64,000 nucleotides of DNA, taken from positions 124,001-188,000 of the forward strand of contig NZ_JAUSSZ010000008.1 in the NCBI RefSeq assembly GCF_030812595.1. Reading direction: 5' to 3'. Origin of the DNA: Arthrobacter bambusae (GTDB taxonomy: Bacteria; Actinomycetota; Actinomycetes; Actinomycetales; Micrococcaceae). Of the stretch, positions 48,305 through 57,313 are shown in pieces. Below the pieces are notes generated by a model. That model was not told where the DNA came from and did no database searches. It worked only from the letters and a program-made list of their open reading frames with translations. Made by a program: the position numbers and the translations under genes. The first letter of the stretch is position 1, and every line of letters begins with the position of its first letter.

Positions 48305-49195
48305 CTACTCCCGCCGCGCCCGGGTCAGCTCGGCCCGCGCGAACAGCTCCGCGTCAGAGGGATAGGCCACTTCCTCCAGCACCAAGGGGTGCGGCGCGGC
48401 GAGCACCGACTTGGCGTCGCGTACCCCAGCTAGCAAACGTTCATGCAGCCATTCCGGCTTTTCCAGGCCCTCCCCCACCCGCAGCGCCGACCCCACGAGT
48501 GCACGCACCATGTTGTGGCAAAAAGCATCGGCTTGGACCTTAGCGACAAGTACGCCGTCGCTGCCGCGCACGAACTCCAGCCGCTGCAGCTCGCGAATCG
48601 TCGTGGCGCCTTCACGGGGCTTGCAGTACGCCCGGAAGTCCTGGAGCCCCAACAATGCCGCCGCCCCGGAATTCATCGCTCGTTCGTCCAAGGCGGCCTT
48701 GTGCCACAAAGTCACTCCGCGCAGGACCGGGTCCCAGCGTTCGGGGCCGTCGGCGATCCGGTAGCTGTAGCGGCGCCACAACGCTGAGAAGCGAGCGTCA
48801 AAGCCCTCAGGCGCCAGACCGGCGTCGTGCACTTCGATAGCGCCGGTCTCATCCTGCAGGACCCGGCTCAGTGCTCCGCGAAGCCTCCGCAGCAAGGCGG
48901 CGGCGGGGTCGATCTCGTGGCCCCTCGTCAGTCCGGTCCACTCTTCCCCGGACAAGTCGATATGCGCCACTTGTCCACGGGCATGGACACCGGCGTCGGT
49001 CCGCCCCGCTACGGTAACCCGCACAGGACGCCGCACAATCAGCGCCAGTCCCTCTTCCAACGATCCCTGCACGGTACGGAGGCCGGGCTGAAGCGCCCAC
49101 CCGTTGAACGGACCGCCGTCGTACGAAAGATCCAGCCGGACACGCAAAAACCCGCCGCCCCCCGAAACGGGGGCAGCGGGTTTTCGTTCGTTCAT
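48305..49195 (-). CDS. truA: tRNA pseudouridine(38-40) synthase TruA
   Basis: Isomerises U38-U40 of the anticodon arm. The catalytic Asp is in VTVAGRTDAGVHARGQVAH; the conserved N-terminal LDLSYDGGPFNGWALQPG and LQDFRAYCKP are present. The frame opens at an ATG at 49195 without a ribosome-binding site, and codons 4-17 are occupied by the rplQ terminator hairpin. The in-frame TTG at 49147 (codon 17), just before the conserved RVRLDLSYDG, is an alternative start. About 280-296 residues. Confidence 0.93.
   Translation of the reverse strand: MNERKPAAPVSGGGGFLRVRLDLSYDGGPFNGWALQPGLRTVQGSLEEGLALIVRRPVRVTVAGRTDAGVHARGQVAHIDLSGEEWTGLTRGHEIDPAAALLRRLRGALSRVLQDETGAIEVHDAGLAPEGFDARFSALWRRYSYRIADGPERWDPVLRGVTLWHKAALDERAMNSGAAALLGLQDFRAYCKPREGATTIRELQRLEFVRGSDGVLVAKVQADAFCHNMVRALVGSALRVGEGLEKPEWLHERLLAGVRDAKSVLAAPHPLVLEEVAYPSDAELFARAELTRARRE
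49146..49184 (-). terminator. Intrinsic terminator after rplQ, inside the truA frame
   Basis: On the minus strand AAAACCCGCTGCCCCC, short loop, GGGGGGCGGCGGG then TTTTT: stem plus U-tract, the classical form. It lies 44 bases beyond the rplQ stop, within the first codons of the longest truA frame. Confidence 0.85.
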
Positions 49196-49227
49196 AGACT
49201 TAAGTCTACTGTGAAGAATTCAGTGAA

Positions 49228-49800
49228 TTACTTCTTTTCCTCAGCGGCCGGAGCCTCTTCGGTTTCAGCAGCTTCAGCTTCGGGAGCCTCGGCTTCGGTC
49301 TCAGGGGCGTCAGCCACAACGTCAGCCTCAACGACCTCTTCCTCGGCAACCGGAGCGGCTTCCTCGGCGGCCGGAGCAGCCTTCTCAGCGTCCTTCTTGG
49401 CAGCGGCAGTCGCCTCGGCAACTACAGCTTGCTTCGGGGAAACCGGCTCAAGAACCAGCTCGATGACAGCCATGGGAGCGTTGTCGCCCTTGCGGTTGCC
49501 GATCTTGGTGATGCGGGTGTAGCCGCCATCGCGGTTGGCAACGGCGCCGGCGATGTCGGTGAACAGCTCGTGGACGATGCCCTTGTCGCTGATCAGGCCG
49601 AGCACACGACGGCGGGATGAAAGGTCGCCGCGCTTGGCGAAGGTCACGAGGCGCTCTGCATACGGCTTCAGGCGCTTGGCCTTGGTGACCGTGGTGGTGA
49701 TGCGCTTGTGCTCGAACAGCGATGCTGCCAGGTTCGCGAGCATCAAGCGCTCGTGAGCCGGACCGCCTCCGAGGCGCGGACCCTTAGTGGGGGTAGGCAT
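49228..49800 (-). CDS. rplQ: 50S ribosomal protein bL17
   Basis: A 190-residue protein. The bL17 core is residues 1-120 ([38 protein letters not shown]). The C-terminal about 70 residues form an Ala/Glu-rich acidic tail absent from E. coli bL17. It follows rpoA by 66 bases. Confidence 0.98.
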   Translation of the reverse strand: MPTPTKGPRLGGGPAHERLMLANLAASLFEHKRITTTVTKAKRLKPYAERLVTFAKRGDLSSRRRVLGLISDKGIVHELFTDIAGAVANRDGGYTRITKIGNRKGDNAPMAVIELVLEPVSPKQAVVAEATAAAKKDAEKAAPAAEEAAPVAEEEVVEADVVADAPETEAEAPEAEAAETEEAPAAEEKK

Positions 49801-49866
49801 AGTAATTTCTCCTGTAATGAAGGCCGTCCGGGTCCGAACGTGGACCCGGTGGCCAAGATCTGCTTG

Positions 49867-50877
49867 TTAGAGCTCGTCGTCGCTGAACGCGGCGTCGTCC
49901 TCTTCGATGGCTGCGGCGCGTGCTGCAAGATCGAAACCGGGAGGGGAGTCCTTGAGGGACAGGCCCAGTTCAACCAGCTTTGCCTTGACCTCATCGATGG
50001 ACTTCGCACCGAAGTTGCGGATGTCCATCAGGTCAGCCTCGGAGCGGGCAACGAGTTCACCCACGGTGTGGATGCCCTCACGCTTGAGGCAGTTGTAGGA
50101 ACGGACGGTGAGGTCCAGATCCTCGATCGGCAGTGCCATGTCAGCCGCCAAGGCAGCATCCGTCGGCGACGGGCCAATCTCGATACCTTCAGCTGCGGTG
50201 TTCAGCTCACGTGCAAGACCGAACAGTTCCACCAGGGTGGTGCCTGCCGAAGCAACGGCGTCGCGCGGGGCGATAGCCTGCTTGGTCTCGACGTCGACAA
50301 TCAGCTTGTCGAAGTCAGTGCGCTGCTCAACACGGGTAGCTTCCACGCGGAAGGTAACCTTCAAGACCGGCGAATAAATCGAGTCGACCGGAATACGGCC
50401 GATCTCGGAATCGCCGGACTTGTTCTGAGCTGCCGAAACGTAGCCGCGGCCGCGTTCGATGGTCAGTTCGAGTTCGAACTTGCCCTTCGAGTTCAGCGTG
50501 GCAATGTGCAGATCCGGGTTGTGGAATTCGACGCCGGCCGGCGGAGCGATGTCCGCGGCGGTGACGACTCCGGGGCCCTGCTTGCGCAGGTATGCAACAA
50601 CCGGCTCATCGTGCTCGGAGGACACGGAGAGGTTCTTGATGTTCAGGATGATCTCAGTGACATCTTCCTTGACACCCGGAACCGTGGTGAACTCGTGCAG
50701 CACGCCATCGATCCGGATGCTGGTTACAGCGGCACCGGGGATGGAGGAGAGCAGGGTACGGCGGAGGGAGTTTCCGAGGGTGTAACCGAAGCCCGGTTCC
50801 AGCGGTTCAATGATGAAACGCGAGCGGTTCTCGGAGACTACTTCTTCAGACAGAGTGGGGCGCTGTGCAATAAGCAC
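49867..50877 (-). CDS. rpoA: RNA polymerase alpha subunit
   Basis: A 336-residue protein. The N-terminal assembly domain has [20 protein letters not shown]; the C-terminal domain that binds UP elements and activators has [20 protein letters not shown] and [12 protein letters not shown]. It ends in an acidic tail ([12 protein letters not shown]). Confidence 0.99.
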   Translation of the reverse strand: MLIAQRPTLSEEVVSENRSRFIIEPLEPGFGYTLGNSLRRTLLSSIPGAAVTSIRIDGVLHEFTTVPGVKEDVTEIILNIKNLSVSSEHDEPVVAYLRKQGPGVVTAADIAPPAGVEFHNPDLHIATLNSKGKFELELTIERGRGYVSAAQNKSGDSEIGRIPVDSIYSPVLKVTFRVEATRVEQRTDFDKLIVDVETKQAIAPRDAVASAGTTLVELFGLARELNTAAEGIEIGPSPTDAALAADMALPIEDLDLTVRSYNCLKREGIHTVGELVARSEADLMDIRNFGAKSIDEVKAKLVELGLSLKDSPPGFDLAARAAAIEEDDAAFSDDEL

Positions 50878-50950
50878 TTAGGTTTCCTTTCGGCGAGCAT
50901 CCGCTATATGACGCAACACAGGTGGTGGAAATCGGCTTGGTACCGGCATT

Positions 50951-51003
50951 GCCGGCCGGACGGGGTGGAACAGTCACGCTGTTCCACCCCGGACCCGGCC
51001 GGC
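50951..51003 (-). other. Long hairpin between rpsK and rpoA
   Basis: Perfect 12-bp inner stem GGGGTGGAACAG/CTGTTCCACCCC with a 5-base loop, inside an outer GCCGGCC/GGCCGGC stem. No T-tract follows on the minus strand. It occupies the position where rpsD lies in mycobacteria. Confidence 0.75.
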
Positions 51004-51019
51004 AAGGCCAAGAATCCAA

Positions 51020-51421
51020 TTAGACGCGGCGGCGCTTCGGCGGGCGGCAACCGTTGTGGGCGCTGGGGGTGACGTCCTGGATGGAGCCGACCTCGAGGCC
51101 AGCGGCCTGCAGCGAACGGATTGCGGTCTCGCGTCCGGATCCCGGTCCCTTGACGAACACGTCAACCTTGCGCAGACCGTGCTCCTGGGCGCGCTTTGCA
51201 GCAGCCTCGGCAGCCATCTGGGCGGCGAACGGGGTGGACTTGCGGGAGCCCTTGAATCCAACCTCACCGGCGGAAGCCCAGGAGATTACAGCACCGTTCG
51301 GGTCCGTGATGGACACGATGGTGTTGTTAAAAGTGCTCTTGATGTGCGCTTGGCCAAGCGCGATATTCTTCTTGTCCTTCTTACGCGGCTTGCGAACCGC
51401 GCCACGAGTCTTCGGGGGCAT
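51020..51421 (-). CDS. rpsK: 30S ribosomal protein uS11
   Basis: A 133-residue protein with family motifs [40 protein letters not shown] and the ending [18 protein letters not shown]. Confidence 0.98.
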   Translation of the reverse strand: MPPKTRGAVRKPRKKDKKNIALGQAHIKSTFNNTIVSITDPNGAVISWASAGEVGFKGSRKSTPFAAQMAAEAAAKRAQEHGLRKVDVFVKGPGSGRETAIRSLQAAGLEVGSIQDVTPSAHNGCRPPKRRRV

Positions 51422-51466
51422 TATTTCTCCTACAGAAAGTTATCGGGGGAAAGTCAGCTGCTATTT

Positions 51467-51844
51467 CTAGCGGCCGGCCTTCTTCTTGCCGGCGACGGTA
51501 CGCTTCGGGCCCTTGCGGGTACGAGCGTTGGTCTTCGTACGCTGACCGCGTACGGGCAGGCCCTTGCGGTGACGCAGGCCTTCGTAGCTGCCGATTTCAA
51601 CCTTGCGGCGGATATCTGCTGCTACTTCGCGGCGAAGGTCACCCTCAACCTTGTAGTTGCCTTCAATGTAGTCACGCAGCTGGACCAGCTCGGCGTCAGT
51701 CAGGTCCTTGACGCGAACGTCAGCGCTGATGCCGGTGGCAGCCAGGGTTTCGTGTGCACGGGTCTTGCCCACGCCGTAGATGTAAGTAAGCGCAATTTCC
51801 AACCGCTTTTCGCGGGGAATGTCTACGCCAGCGAGACGAGCCAT
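51467..51844 (-). CDS. rpsM: 30S ribosomal protein uS13
   Basis: A 125-residue protein: [53 protein letters not shown], ending KKAGR. The ATG at 51844 gives the conserved N-terminus and follows AAGGAG; upstream in-frame residues are unconserved. A CCGCACT/AGTGCGG hairpin lies in its leader (51890-51906). Confidence 0.98.
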   Translation of the reverse strand: MARLAGVDIPREKRLEIALTYIYGVGKTRAHETLAATGISADVRVKDLTDAELVQLRDYIEGNYKVEGDLRREVAADIRRKVEIGSYEGLRHRKGLPVRGQRTKTNARTRKGPKRTVAGKKKAGR

Positions 51845-52035
51845 AGTGGCAGTACTCCTTGAATAAACCGGAGGTCGTAGGCAGTACACCCGCACTTTCA
51901 GTGCGGCCCCAGCCTCCGACCGGGGGTTAGCTGTCCGGGCTCCATACGTCCCAATTCAGCTTGTGCTGCCTTTATTTACTTGCGTGGGTTAGCAACCCAG
52001 GTTGCCCTCGCGGGCGCTAGTTCCCTTGCGGGGAA

Positions 52036-52149
52036 TCAGCCCTGGCGCTGCTTGTGGCGCGGGTTCTCGCAGATCACCATGACCCGGCCATTACGGCGGA
52101 TCACTTTGCACTTGTCGCAGATCTGCTTAACGCTCGGCTTGACCTTCAT
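52036..52149 (-). CDS. rpmJ: 50S ribosomal protein bL36, zinc-binding form
   Basis: A 37-residue protein [20 protein letters not shown] continuing to [13 protein letters not shown]. The zinc ligands C-x2-C, C and H are all present, unlike the paralogue at 6648-6770. It sits in the normal infA-rpmJ-rpsM order. Starts 80 bases after infA. Confidence 0.97.
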   Translation of the reverse strand: MKVKPSVKQICDKCKVIRRNGRVMVICENPRHKQRQG

Positions 52150-52229
52150 GGCGTTCCTTTGCGTGTTGCAGTTGGTCAGCTGAAGCGGCACTACCTGGGA
52201 TGTGTATTCCCGAGGCTGCCGCCCAGCAA

Positions 52230-52451
52230 TTACTTGTAGCGGTAGACGATGCGACCACGTGTGAGGTCGTAAGGGCTCAGTTCCACCACTACGCGGTCTT
52301 CAGGGAGAATCCTGATGTAGTGCTGTCGCATCTTCCCCGAGATGTGTGCAAGAACGATGTGCTTGTTGGTGAGCTCAACGCGAAACATCGCATTGGGCAG
52401 CGCCTCAGTCACAACGCCCTCGATCTCAATGACCCCGTCCTTCTTGGCCAT
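52230..52451 (-). CDS. infA: Translation initiation factor IF-1
   Basis: A 73-residue single OB-fold protein: [39 protein letters not shown], ending RIVYRYK. First gene of infA-rpmJ-rpsM-rpsK-rpoA-rplQ, behind its own promoter. Confidence 0.98.
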   Translation of the reverse strand: MAKKDGVIEIEGVVTEALPNAMFRVELTNKHIVLAHISGKMRQHYIRILPEDRVVVELSPYDLTRGRIVYRYK

Positions 52452-52607
52452 ATCCTCCGCTAACTGTTGTTTGCCGCAGCCCTCCGGTTAGGCACCGGAA
52501 AATCTGCGGACGTTTTTTGTTTGTTTGGCCGTCCGGCTCCCGCCACTCCACGAAGCAGGACTCGCGACCTGTTAAATGGGCGTGGCTGTGCAGACAACCA
52601 ACAGACA

Positions 52608-52636
52608 ACTCTACGCCAAGACGGCGCGAAAGTTAA
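52608..52636 (-). promoter_or_regulatory. infA operon promoter
   Basis: On the minus strand TTAACT, 17-base spacer, TAGAGT. It implies a leader of about 150 bases in which GTTGTCTG occurs twice (11-bp spacing) just after the start. Confidence 0.6.
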
Positions 52637-52707
52637 ATCCGCCCATGCTAGCGCAGACACCGGCACGGTGTCACCCTTCCCGGCACCGGAGAACCCCTTG
52701 GATCCCG

Positions 52708-53658
52708 CTAAACCGCGCCGTATGCAGGGAAGGCGCCTGCCGCCGTCGTGATGGATTCCGCGGCCGCGATGCCGTCGCGGACAGCCAGGCGGACCGCGTC
52801 TGCCGCCGCGCTTTGCAGGGTGATGAGCGAAACCTGCCTTGCTTGTTCCGAACTGCGGTCAAGTCCGACGGCGCCGGTCGCCAGCGCGAACACGGTGTCG
52901 CCGTCGGCGAGCGTATGGGAAGGACTCAGCGCCCGGGCGAGGCCCGCGTGCGCCGCACTCGCGGTGCGCTTGCATTCGGCGGGATCGAGGTCAGCGTTGG
53001 TGGCGACCACAACGAGCGTGGTGTTCAACGACGGGGGTCCCGCAGGCGCGGTGCTGCCGGATTCCGGCCGCGGGGACGATTCGCCGAACGGCATTCCCAA
53101 CGCATTGACCACCGCGAGCGCACCCACCACCACGCCGCGGTCCAGGGTGATGGACGAGGTGCCCACTCCCCCCTTGAACGCGCCCCGTCCGATCACGGCA
53201 CCCGTACCGGCGCCAACGTTTCCACGCCCGACGTCGGCGCGCTCGCTTGAGGCCGCAGCCGCACCGGCCGCTTCGTATCCCATGGCTTCGTCGGGGCGAG
53301 CGGAGAAGTCCCCGCCGCGGCCCAAGTCGAAGATCGCGGCTGCAGGGACGATCGGCACCACTCCCCCGGCCACGGTGAAACCGTGTCCTTGCTGTTCACA
53401 CCAACGCTGGGCGCCATGTGCCGCGATCAGCCCAAAAGCGCTCCCGCCGGTAAGCACCACTGCGTCAACCGTCGGCACCAGGGTGGTGGGATCGAGAGCG
53501 TCCGTCTCATGCGTGCCCGGACCGCCGCCCCGCACGTCCACCGATCCCACCGTCCCCGCCGGCGGAAGGACAACGGTCACGCCGCTCAGCCAGCCATCGC
53601 CGATCCGTTGGACATGTCCCACCCGGATTCCTGGCACATCAGTGATCTTGGAAGTCAT
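52708..53658 (-). CDS. P1-family peptidase (S58, DmpA/NylC-like N-terminal-nucleophile hydrolase)
   Basis: A 316-residue protein that probably self-cleaves. It has GIRVGHVQRIGDGWLSGVTV, VLTGGSAFGL, NVGAGTGAVIGRGAFKGGVG and a conserved SLNTTLVVVATNADLD. By analogy with NylC and DmpA the cut would lie at Asn212-Thr213, freeing Thr213 as nucleophile. NylC, from an Arthrobacter relative, hydrolyses nylon oligomers; DmpA is an aminopeptidase. Its natural substrate is unknown. ATG 53658 with AAGGAG upstream; an upstream extension is unconserved. Confidence 0.88.
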   Translation of the reverse strand: MTSKITDVPGIRVGHVQRIGDGWLSGVTVVLPPAGTVGSVDVRGGGPGTHETDALDPTTLVPTVDAVVLTGGSAFGLIAAHGAQRWCEQQGHGFTVAGGVVPIVPAAAIFDLGRGGDFSARPDEAMGYEAAGAAAASSERADVGRGNVGAGTGAVIGRGAFKGGVGTSSITLDRGVVVGALAVVNALGMPFGESSPRPESGSTAPAGPPSLNTTLVVVATNADLDPAECKRTASAAHAGLARALSPSHTLADGDTVFALATGAVGLDRSSEQARQVSLITLQSAAADAVRLAVRDGIAAAESITTAAGAFPAYGAV

Positions 53659-53792
53659 GCGCCTATTCTGCTCCTTCGATACAAACGATAGGCGGGCCTC
53701 GAATGTAAACACGGCCCGATCCTTCACGAAACATCGAGTAAACGACCGCAGAAGCCTTGTCCAACAATCCAGCGAAGAGCTGGTTTTTTGAC

Positions 53793-53822
53793 TTGACAGA
53801 CATCCCCGTGTGGTGAGGTAAA
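53793..53822 (+). promoter_or_regulatory. Possible promoter of the ABC importer operon
   Basis: A perfect TTGACA at 53793-53798; the best -10 (GGTAAA at 53817, 18-base spacer) is weak. An activator may be needed. Confidence 0.35.
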
Positions 53823-53895
53823 ACAAGCCGCCCCCTTTACCCCGTAGTGGCGAGTCCGGCGCACCCCGATATCTGCAAACCGTTAGAGACATCCC

Positions 53896-54846
53896 ATGAC
53901 AAGACAACTGACTGGCAGCCCCGCGGTCACCGCGCAGGCTGTCCCGGCCCCTCGGCGCCGTGGACGCTGGTCCGGCCGGACCCGGCGCGACTTCTTCGTG
54001 TTCCTGGCCCTGGCCTTGCCGAACCTGGCGCTGATCGCGGTCTTCACCTACCTGCCGCTAATCAACAACATGTACTACTCGACCCTCGACTGGACCTTGG
54101 GGTCCGCCTCGGCCACCGTCGTCGGGTTCGACAACTACATCGCCTTCTTCACCAGTTCCGACGCTCCGCAGGTTCTTGGCACCACAGCCATCTTCACGGT
54201 GGTCACAGTTGGCGGTTCCATGGCGCTCGGACTCCTGGTTGCCCTTGCGTTGAACGCGAAGGTCCGCGGCACCACGTTCGCCCGTTCCGCCGTCTTCGCC
54301 CCCTACGTCCTCAGCGGCGTAGGTGTGGGCCTCGTCTGGCTATTCATCTTCGACCCCGGTTATGGCGTCTTGTCCTGGCTCCTCCGGGGTATCGGCCAGC
54401 AAAGCCCGCAGTGGATCAACGATCCGCAGCTCTCCCTCGTGATGGTCATCATCGTCTACGTCTGGAAGAACCTGGGCTACTGCGCCGTCGTGTACCTCGC
54501 CGGGCTCCAGTCGCTCCCGAAGGACGTCATGGAGGCAGCTTCCCTGGATGGTGCCAACGGTTTCCGCCGCTTCATGAGCATCTCCGTTCCCCTGCTCGGT
54601 CCCACCACCTTCTTCCTGCTGATCACCACGATGATCAGCTCGCTTCAAGCCTTTGACTTGATCCGCATCATGACTCCGCTGGGCAACGGCACCAGCACGC
54701 TGATCTACGAGGCCTACCTCCAGGCGTTCGGGGCCTACAACCGCGCCGGGTACTCCGCCTCCATATCGGTGGTGCTCTTCGCCATCCTGCTCATCATCAC
54801 CGTGCTCCAGTTGCGGTTCGTCGAACGGAAGGTGCACTACTCATGA
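53896..54846 (+). CDS. ABC transporter permease (UgpA/MalF-like)
   Basis: A 316-residue inner-membrane protein with about six helices. The EAA loop that docks the ATPase is EAASLDGANGFRRFMSISVP. It belongs to the CUT1 carbohydrate importers; closest in feel to glycerol-3-phosphate/sugar UgpA proteins. It overlaps the next permease by four bases. Confidence 0.9.
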   Translation: MTRQLTGSPAVTAQAVPAPRRRGRWSGRTRRDFFVFLALALPNLALIAVFTYLPLINNMYYSTLDWTLGSASATVVGFDNYIAFFTSSDAPQVLGTTAIFTVVTVGGSMALGLLVALALNAKVRGTTFARSAVFAPYVLSGVGVGLVWLFIFDPGYGVLSWLLRGIGQQSPQWINDPQLSLVMVIIVYVWKNLGYCAVVYLAGLQSLPKDVMEAASLDGANGFRRFMSISVPLLGPTTFFLLITTMISSLQAFDLIRIMTPLGNGTSTLIYEAYLQAFGAYNRAGYSASISVVLFAILLIITVLQLRFVERKVHYS

Positions 54847-55781
54847 GCACGCTCTCTCCCGTCAGCCCCAACTCCGCAGGCGGCGTCGGATCCCGTAACG
54901 CTCCCGACGCCGGTCCGGAGCTTCCCGTGCGGCGCGAGCGGCCGTTTTCCCGCTCGAACCTCGTCCAGACCCTGGCGGGAGGCTACATCCCGCTGATCGT
55001 GGCCACCCTGGTAGTAGTCCTGCCCCTGTTGTGGATGTTGCTGAGCTCCTTCAAGCAGCCCGGCGAGATCGTCACCACGGATCTCAAGATCCTGCCGCAG
55101 GGGCTGAACCTGGAGAACTACCACACGGCCATGACCACCGTGCCGTTCGCCGGGTTCTTCCTGAACAGCCTGATCGTCACCACGGTCGGCTCCACGGTCA
55201 AGGTGATCCTGGCGATCCTGACGGCGTATGCCTTGGTCTTTGTCCGATTCCCGTTCAAGAACGTGATCTTCGTCGTGATTCTCGTAGCCCTGATGGTGCC
55301 GCCGCAGGTGTCGATCCTCCCGAACTACATCCTGATCGCGGGAATCGGAGGGAAGAACACCTTGTGGGGAATCATTCTCCCGGGGCTCGGCACGGCCTTT
55401 GGAACCTTCCTCCTTCGCCAGCATTTCAAGACGCTTCCGGGGTCAATCCTCGAAGCCGCGGAAATCGACGGCGCGGGCCATTGGCGCAGGCTGTGGCAAG
55501 TGGTCGTCCCCGTGTCGCTCCCCTCCATCGCCACCGTTGCCCTCGTCACCGTGGTCAGCGAATGGAACGACTACATCTGGCCGCTGATCATCACGGACCG
55601 GCCGGAAACCATGACCCTCCCGGTCGGCCTGACCCTGCTTCAGAACTCTGAAGGAAACGGAGCCGGCTGGGGGATCCTGATGGCCGGGGCAGTCCTGGTG
55701 ATCATCCCCATCCTCCTGGTCTTCGCGGCGCTGCAACGCTACATCGTCGCCGGGCTCACCCAGGGCAGCGTCACCGGATAG
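54843..55781 (+). CDS. ABC transporter permease (UgpE/MalG-like)
   Basis: A 312-residue permease with a cytoplasmic Pro-rich N-terminus, six helices and the EAA loop EAAEIDGAGHWRRLWQVVVP. Second half of the heterodimeric channel. No ATPase gene is adjacent, so it probably uses a shared MsiK/UgpC-type ATPase encoded elsewhere. Confidence 0.9.
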   Translation: MSTLSPVSPNSAGGVGSRNAPDAGPELPVRRERPFSRSNLVQTLAGGYIPLIVATLVVVLPLLWMLLSSFKQPGEIVTTDLKILPQGLNLENYHTAMTTVPFAGFFLNSLIVTTVGSTVKVILAILTAYALVFVRFPFKNVIFVVILVALMVPPQVSILPNYILIAGIGGKNTLWGIILPGLGTAFGTFLLRQHFKTLPGSILEAAEIDGAGHWRRLWQVVVPVSLPSIATVALVTVVSEWNDYIWPLIITDRPETMTLPVGLTLLQNSEGNGAGWGILMAGAVLVIIPILLVFAALQRYIVAGLTQGSVTG

Positions 55782-55872
55782 CAACACAGCACGTCTCCCG
55801 CTGCCTTCCCCGAGCTTTGGCAGCACCGTCCAACAAACCATCACCACCTTTGCATCCTTGAGAGGACCCATC

Positions 55873-57219
55873 ATGGCAATGTACCTTGACCGTAGAAACT
55901 TCCTGGGGCTCGCCGGACTGGGAGTCGCCGCCGCCGCCCTGGCTGCCTGCGGCGGACCGTCGACCGGCGGCAGCGCCGCGAGCACAGCTCCGTCCGACAT
56001 CGACTTCACCAGCGTGAAGCCGGCCGGCTCATTCGACTTTTGGACCAGCCACCCCGGGCAGTCCCAGGCCGTCGAGCAGTCCATCATCGACAAGTTCCAA
56101 GCGAAGTTCCCCGACATCAAGGTGAACCTCGTCACAGCAGGCGCCAACTACGAGGAAATCGCGCAGAAGTTCCAGACATCGCAGGCAGCGAAGTCGGCCC
56201 TCCCCGGCCTCGTCGTGCTCTCCGACGTGTGGTGGTTCCGCTACTACACCAACGGCAACATCATCCCGTTGGACGGACTGATCAAGCAGCTGGACATCAA
56301 GATCGACGACTTCCAGAAATCCCTGGTGGCGGACTACAAGTACGCCAACAAGCAGTGGGCACTCCCCTATGGCCGCTCCACGCCGCTCTTCTACTACAAC
56401 AAGGATCACTTCAAGGCCGCGGGCCTTCCGGACCGTGCGCCGAAGACTTGGCAGGAATTCGCCGAGTGGGCCCCCAAGCTCCAGGCCAGCTCGGGCGCAA
56501 AGTACTCGTACATGTACCCTGCCTTGGCCGGTTACGCCGGCTGGACCCTGCAGAACAACCTGTGGGGCTGGGGAGGCGGCTGGTCAAACGGCTGGGACAT
56601 CACCGCAGACTCTGCTGAGTCCGTCACGGCGCTGCAGTGGGTACAGGACACCATCTACAAGGACAAGTGGGCCGGTGTCTCCTCCAAGAACGCTGCTGAT
56701 GACTTCTCCGCGGGCATAGCATCAACCACGATCTCCTCTACCGGCGACCTGCTGGGTGTGCTCAAGTCCGCCAAGTTCAACGTCGGGGTCGGCTTCCTCC
56801 CGGGCGGGCCCAAGGCCCAGAGCAACGTCTGCCCCACCGGGGGTGCCGGACTCGGGATCCCCAGCGGGGTCAGCAAGGAAGTCCAGCTCGCCGCAGCGAC
56901 CTTCCTGAAGTTCATGACCGAACCGGAGAACACGGCCGCGTTCTCGGCCGCCACCGGTTACATGCCCACGCGTGTCTCCGCGGACATGACCGCCGTCCTC
57001 GCCAAAACCCCGCAGATCAAGACGGCCATGGACCAGCTCGCTGTCACCAAGGTCCAGGACAACGCCCGTGTATTCCTGCCGGGAGCGGACCAGGAGATGG
57101 CCAAGGCTGCAGCCAAGATCATGACCCAGCAGGGCGATGTGAAGGCCACGATGACAGACCTTAAGGCAACCCTCGAGGGCATTTACACCAAGGACGTGAA
57201 GCCTAAGCTCAAGAGCTAG
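55873..57219 (+). CDS. ABC transporter substrate-binding lipoprotein (UgpB-like, family 1)
   Basis: A 448-residue exported protein. The signal has DRRNFLGLAGLGVAAAALAA followed by lipobox Cys (LAAC), with a twin-Arg suggesting Tat export. Mature motifs GRSTPLFYYNKDHFKAAGLP and PKTWQEFAEW are typical of UgpB-like binding proteins for glycerol 3-phosphate and related sugars or diesters. The ATG at 55873 follows GAGAGGA. The exact ligand is not determined. Confidence 0.9.
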   Translation: MAMYLDRRNFLGLAGLGVAAAALAACGGPSTGGSAASTAPSDIDFTSVKPAGSFDFWTSHPGQSQAVEQSIIDKFQAKFPDIKVNLVTAGANYEEIAQKFQTSQAAKSALPGLVVLSDVWWFRYYTNGNIIPLDGLIKQLDIKIDDFQKSLVADYKYANKQWALPYGRSTPLFYYNKDHFKAAGLPDRAPKTWQEFAEWAPKLQASSGAKYSYMYPALAGYAGWTLQNNLWGWGGGWSNGWDITADSAESVTALQWVQDTIYKDKWAGVSSKNAADDFSAGIASTTISSTGDLLGVLKSAKFNVGVGFLPGGPKAQSNVCPTGGAGLGIPSGVSKEVQLAAATFLKFMTEPENTAAFSAATGYMPTRVSADMTAVLAKTPQIKTAMDQLAVTKVQDNARVFLPGADQEMAKAAAKIMTQQGDVKATMTDLKATLEGIYTKDVKPKLKS

Positions 57220-57237
57220 ATTCCACCCACGCTACGC

Positions 57238-57281
57238 AAAATCCCTGGCGACACCCGAATTCGGGCGTCGCCAGGGATTTT
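57238..57281. terminator. Terminator between the ABC operon and map, with a duplicated arm
   Basis: AAAATCCCTGGCGAC / GTCGCCAGGGATTTT, 15-bp perfect stem with an inner CCCG/CGGG; A and T runs make it bidirectional. GTCGCCAGGGATTTTCTGT is repeated in tandem at 57267 and 57286, so either right arm could pair with the left arm. Confidence 0.88.
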
Positions 57282-57313
57282 CTGTGTCGCCAGGGATTTT
57301 CTGTGTCGTCGGG

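Noticed and set aside
51985..51999. Terminator after rpmJ (TGGGTT/AACCCA hairpin)
   Set aside because: The stem is only 6 bp with a 3-base loop and no T-tract; too weak to call.
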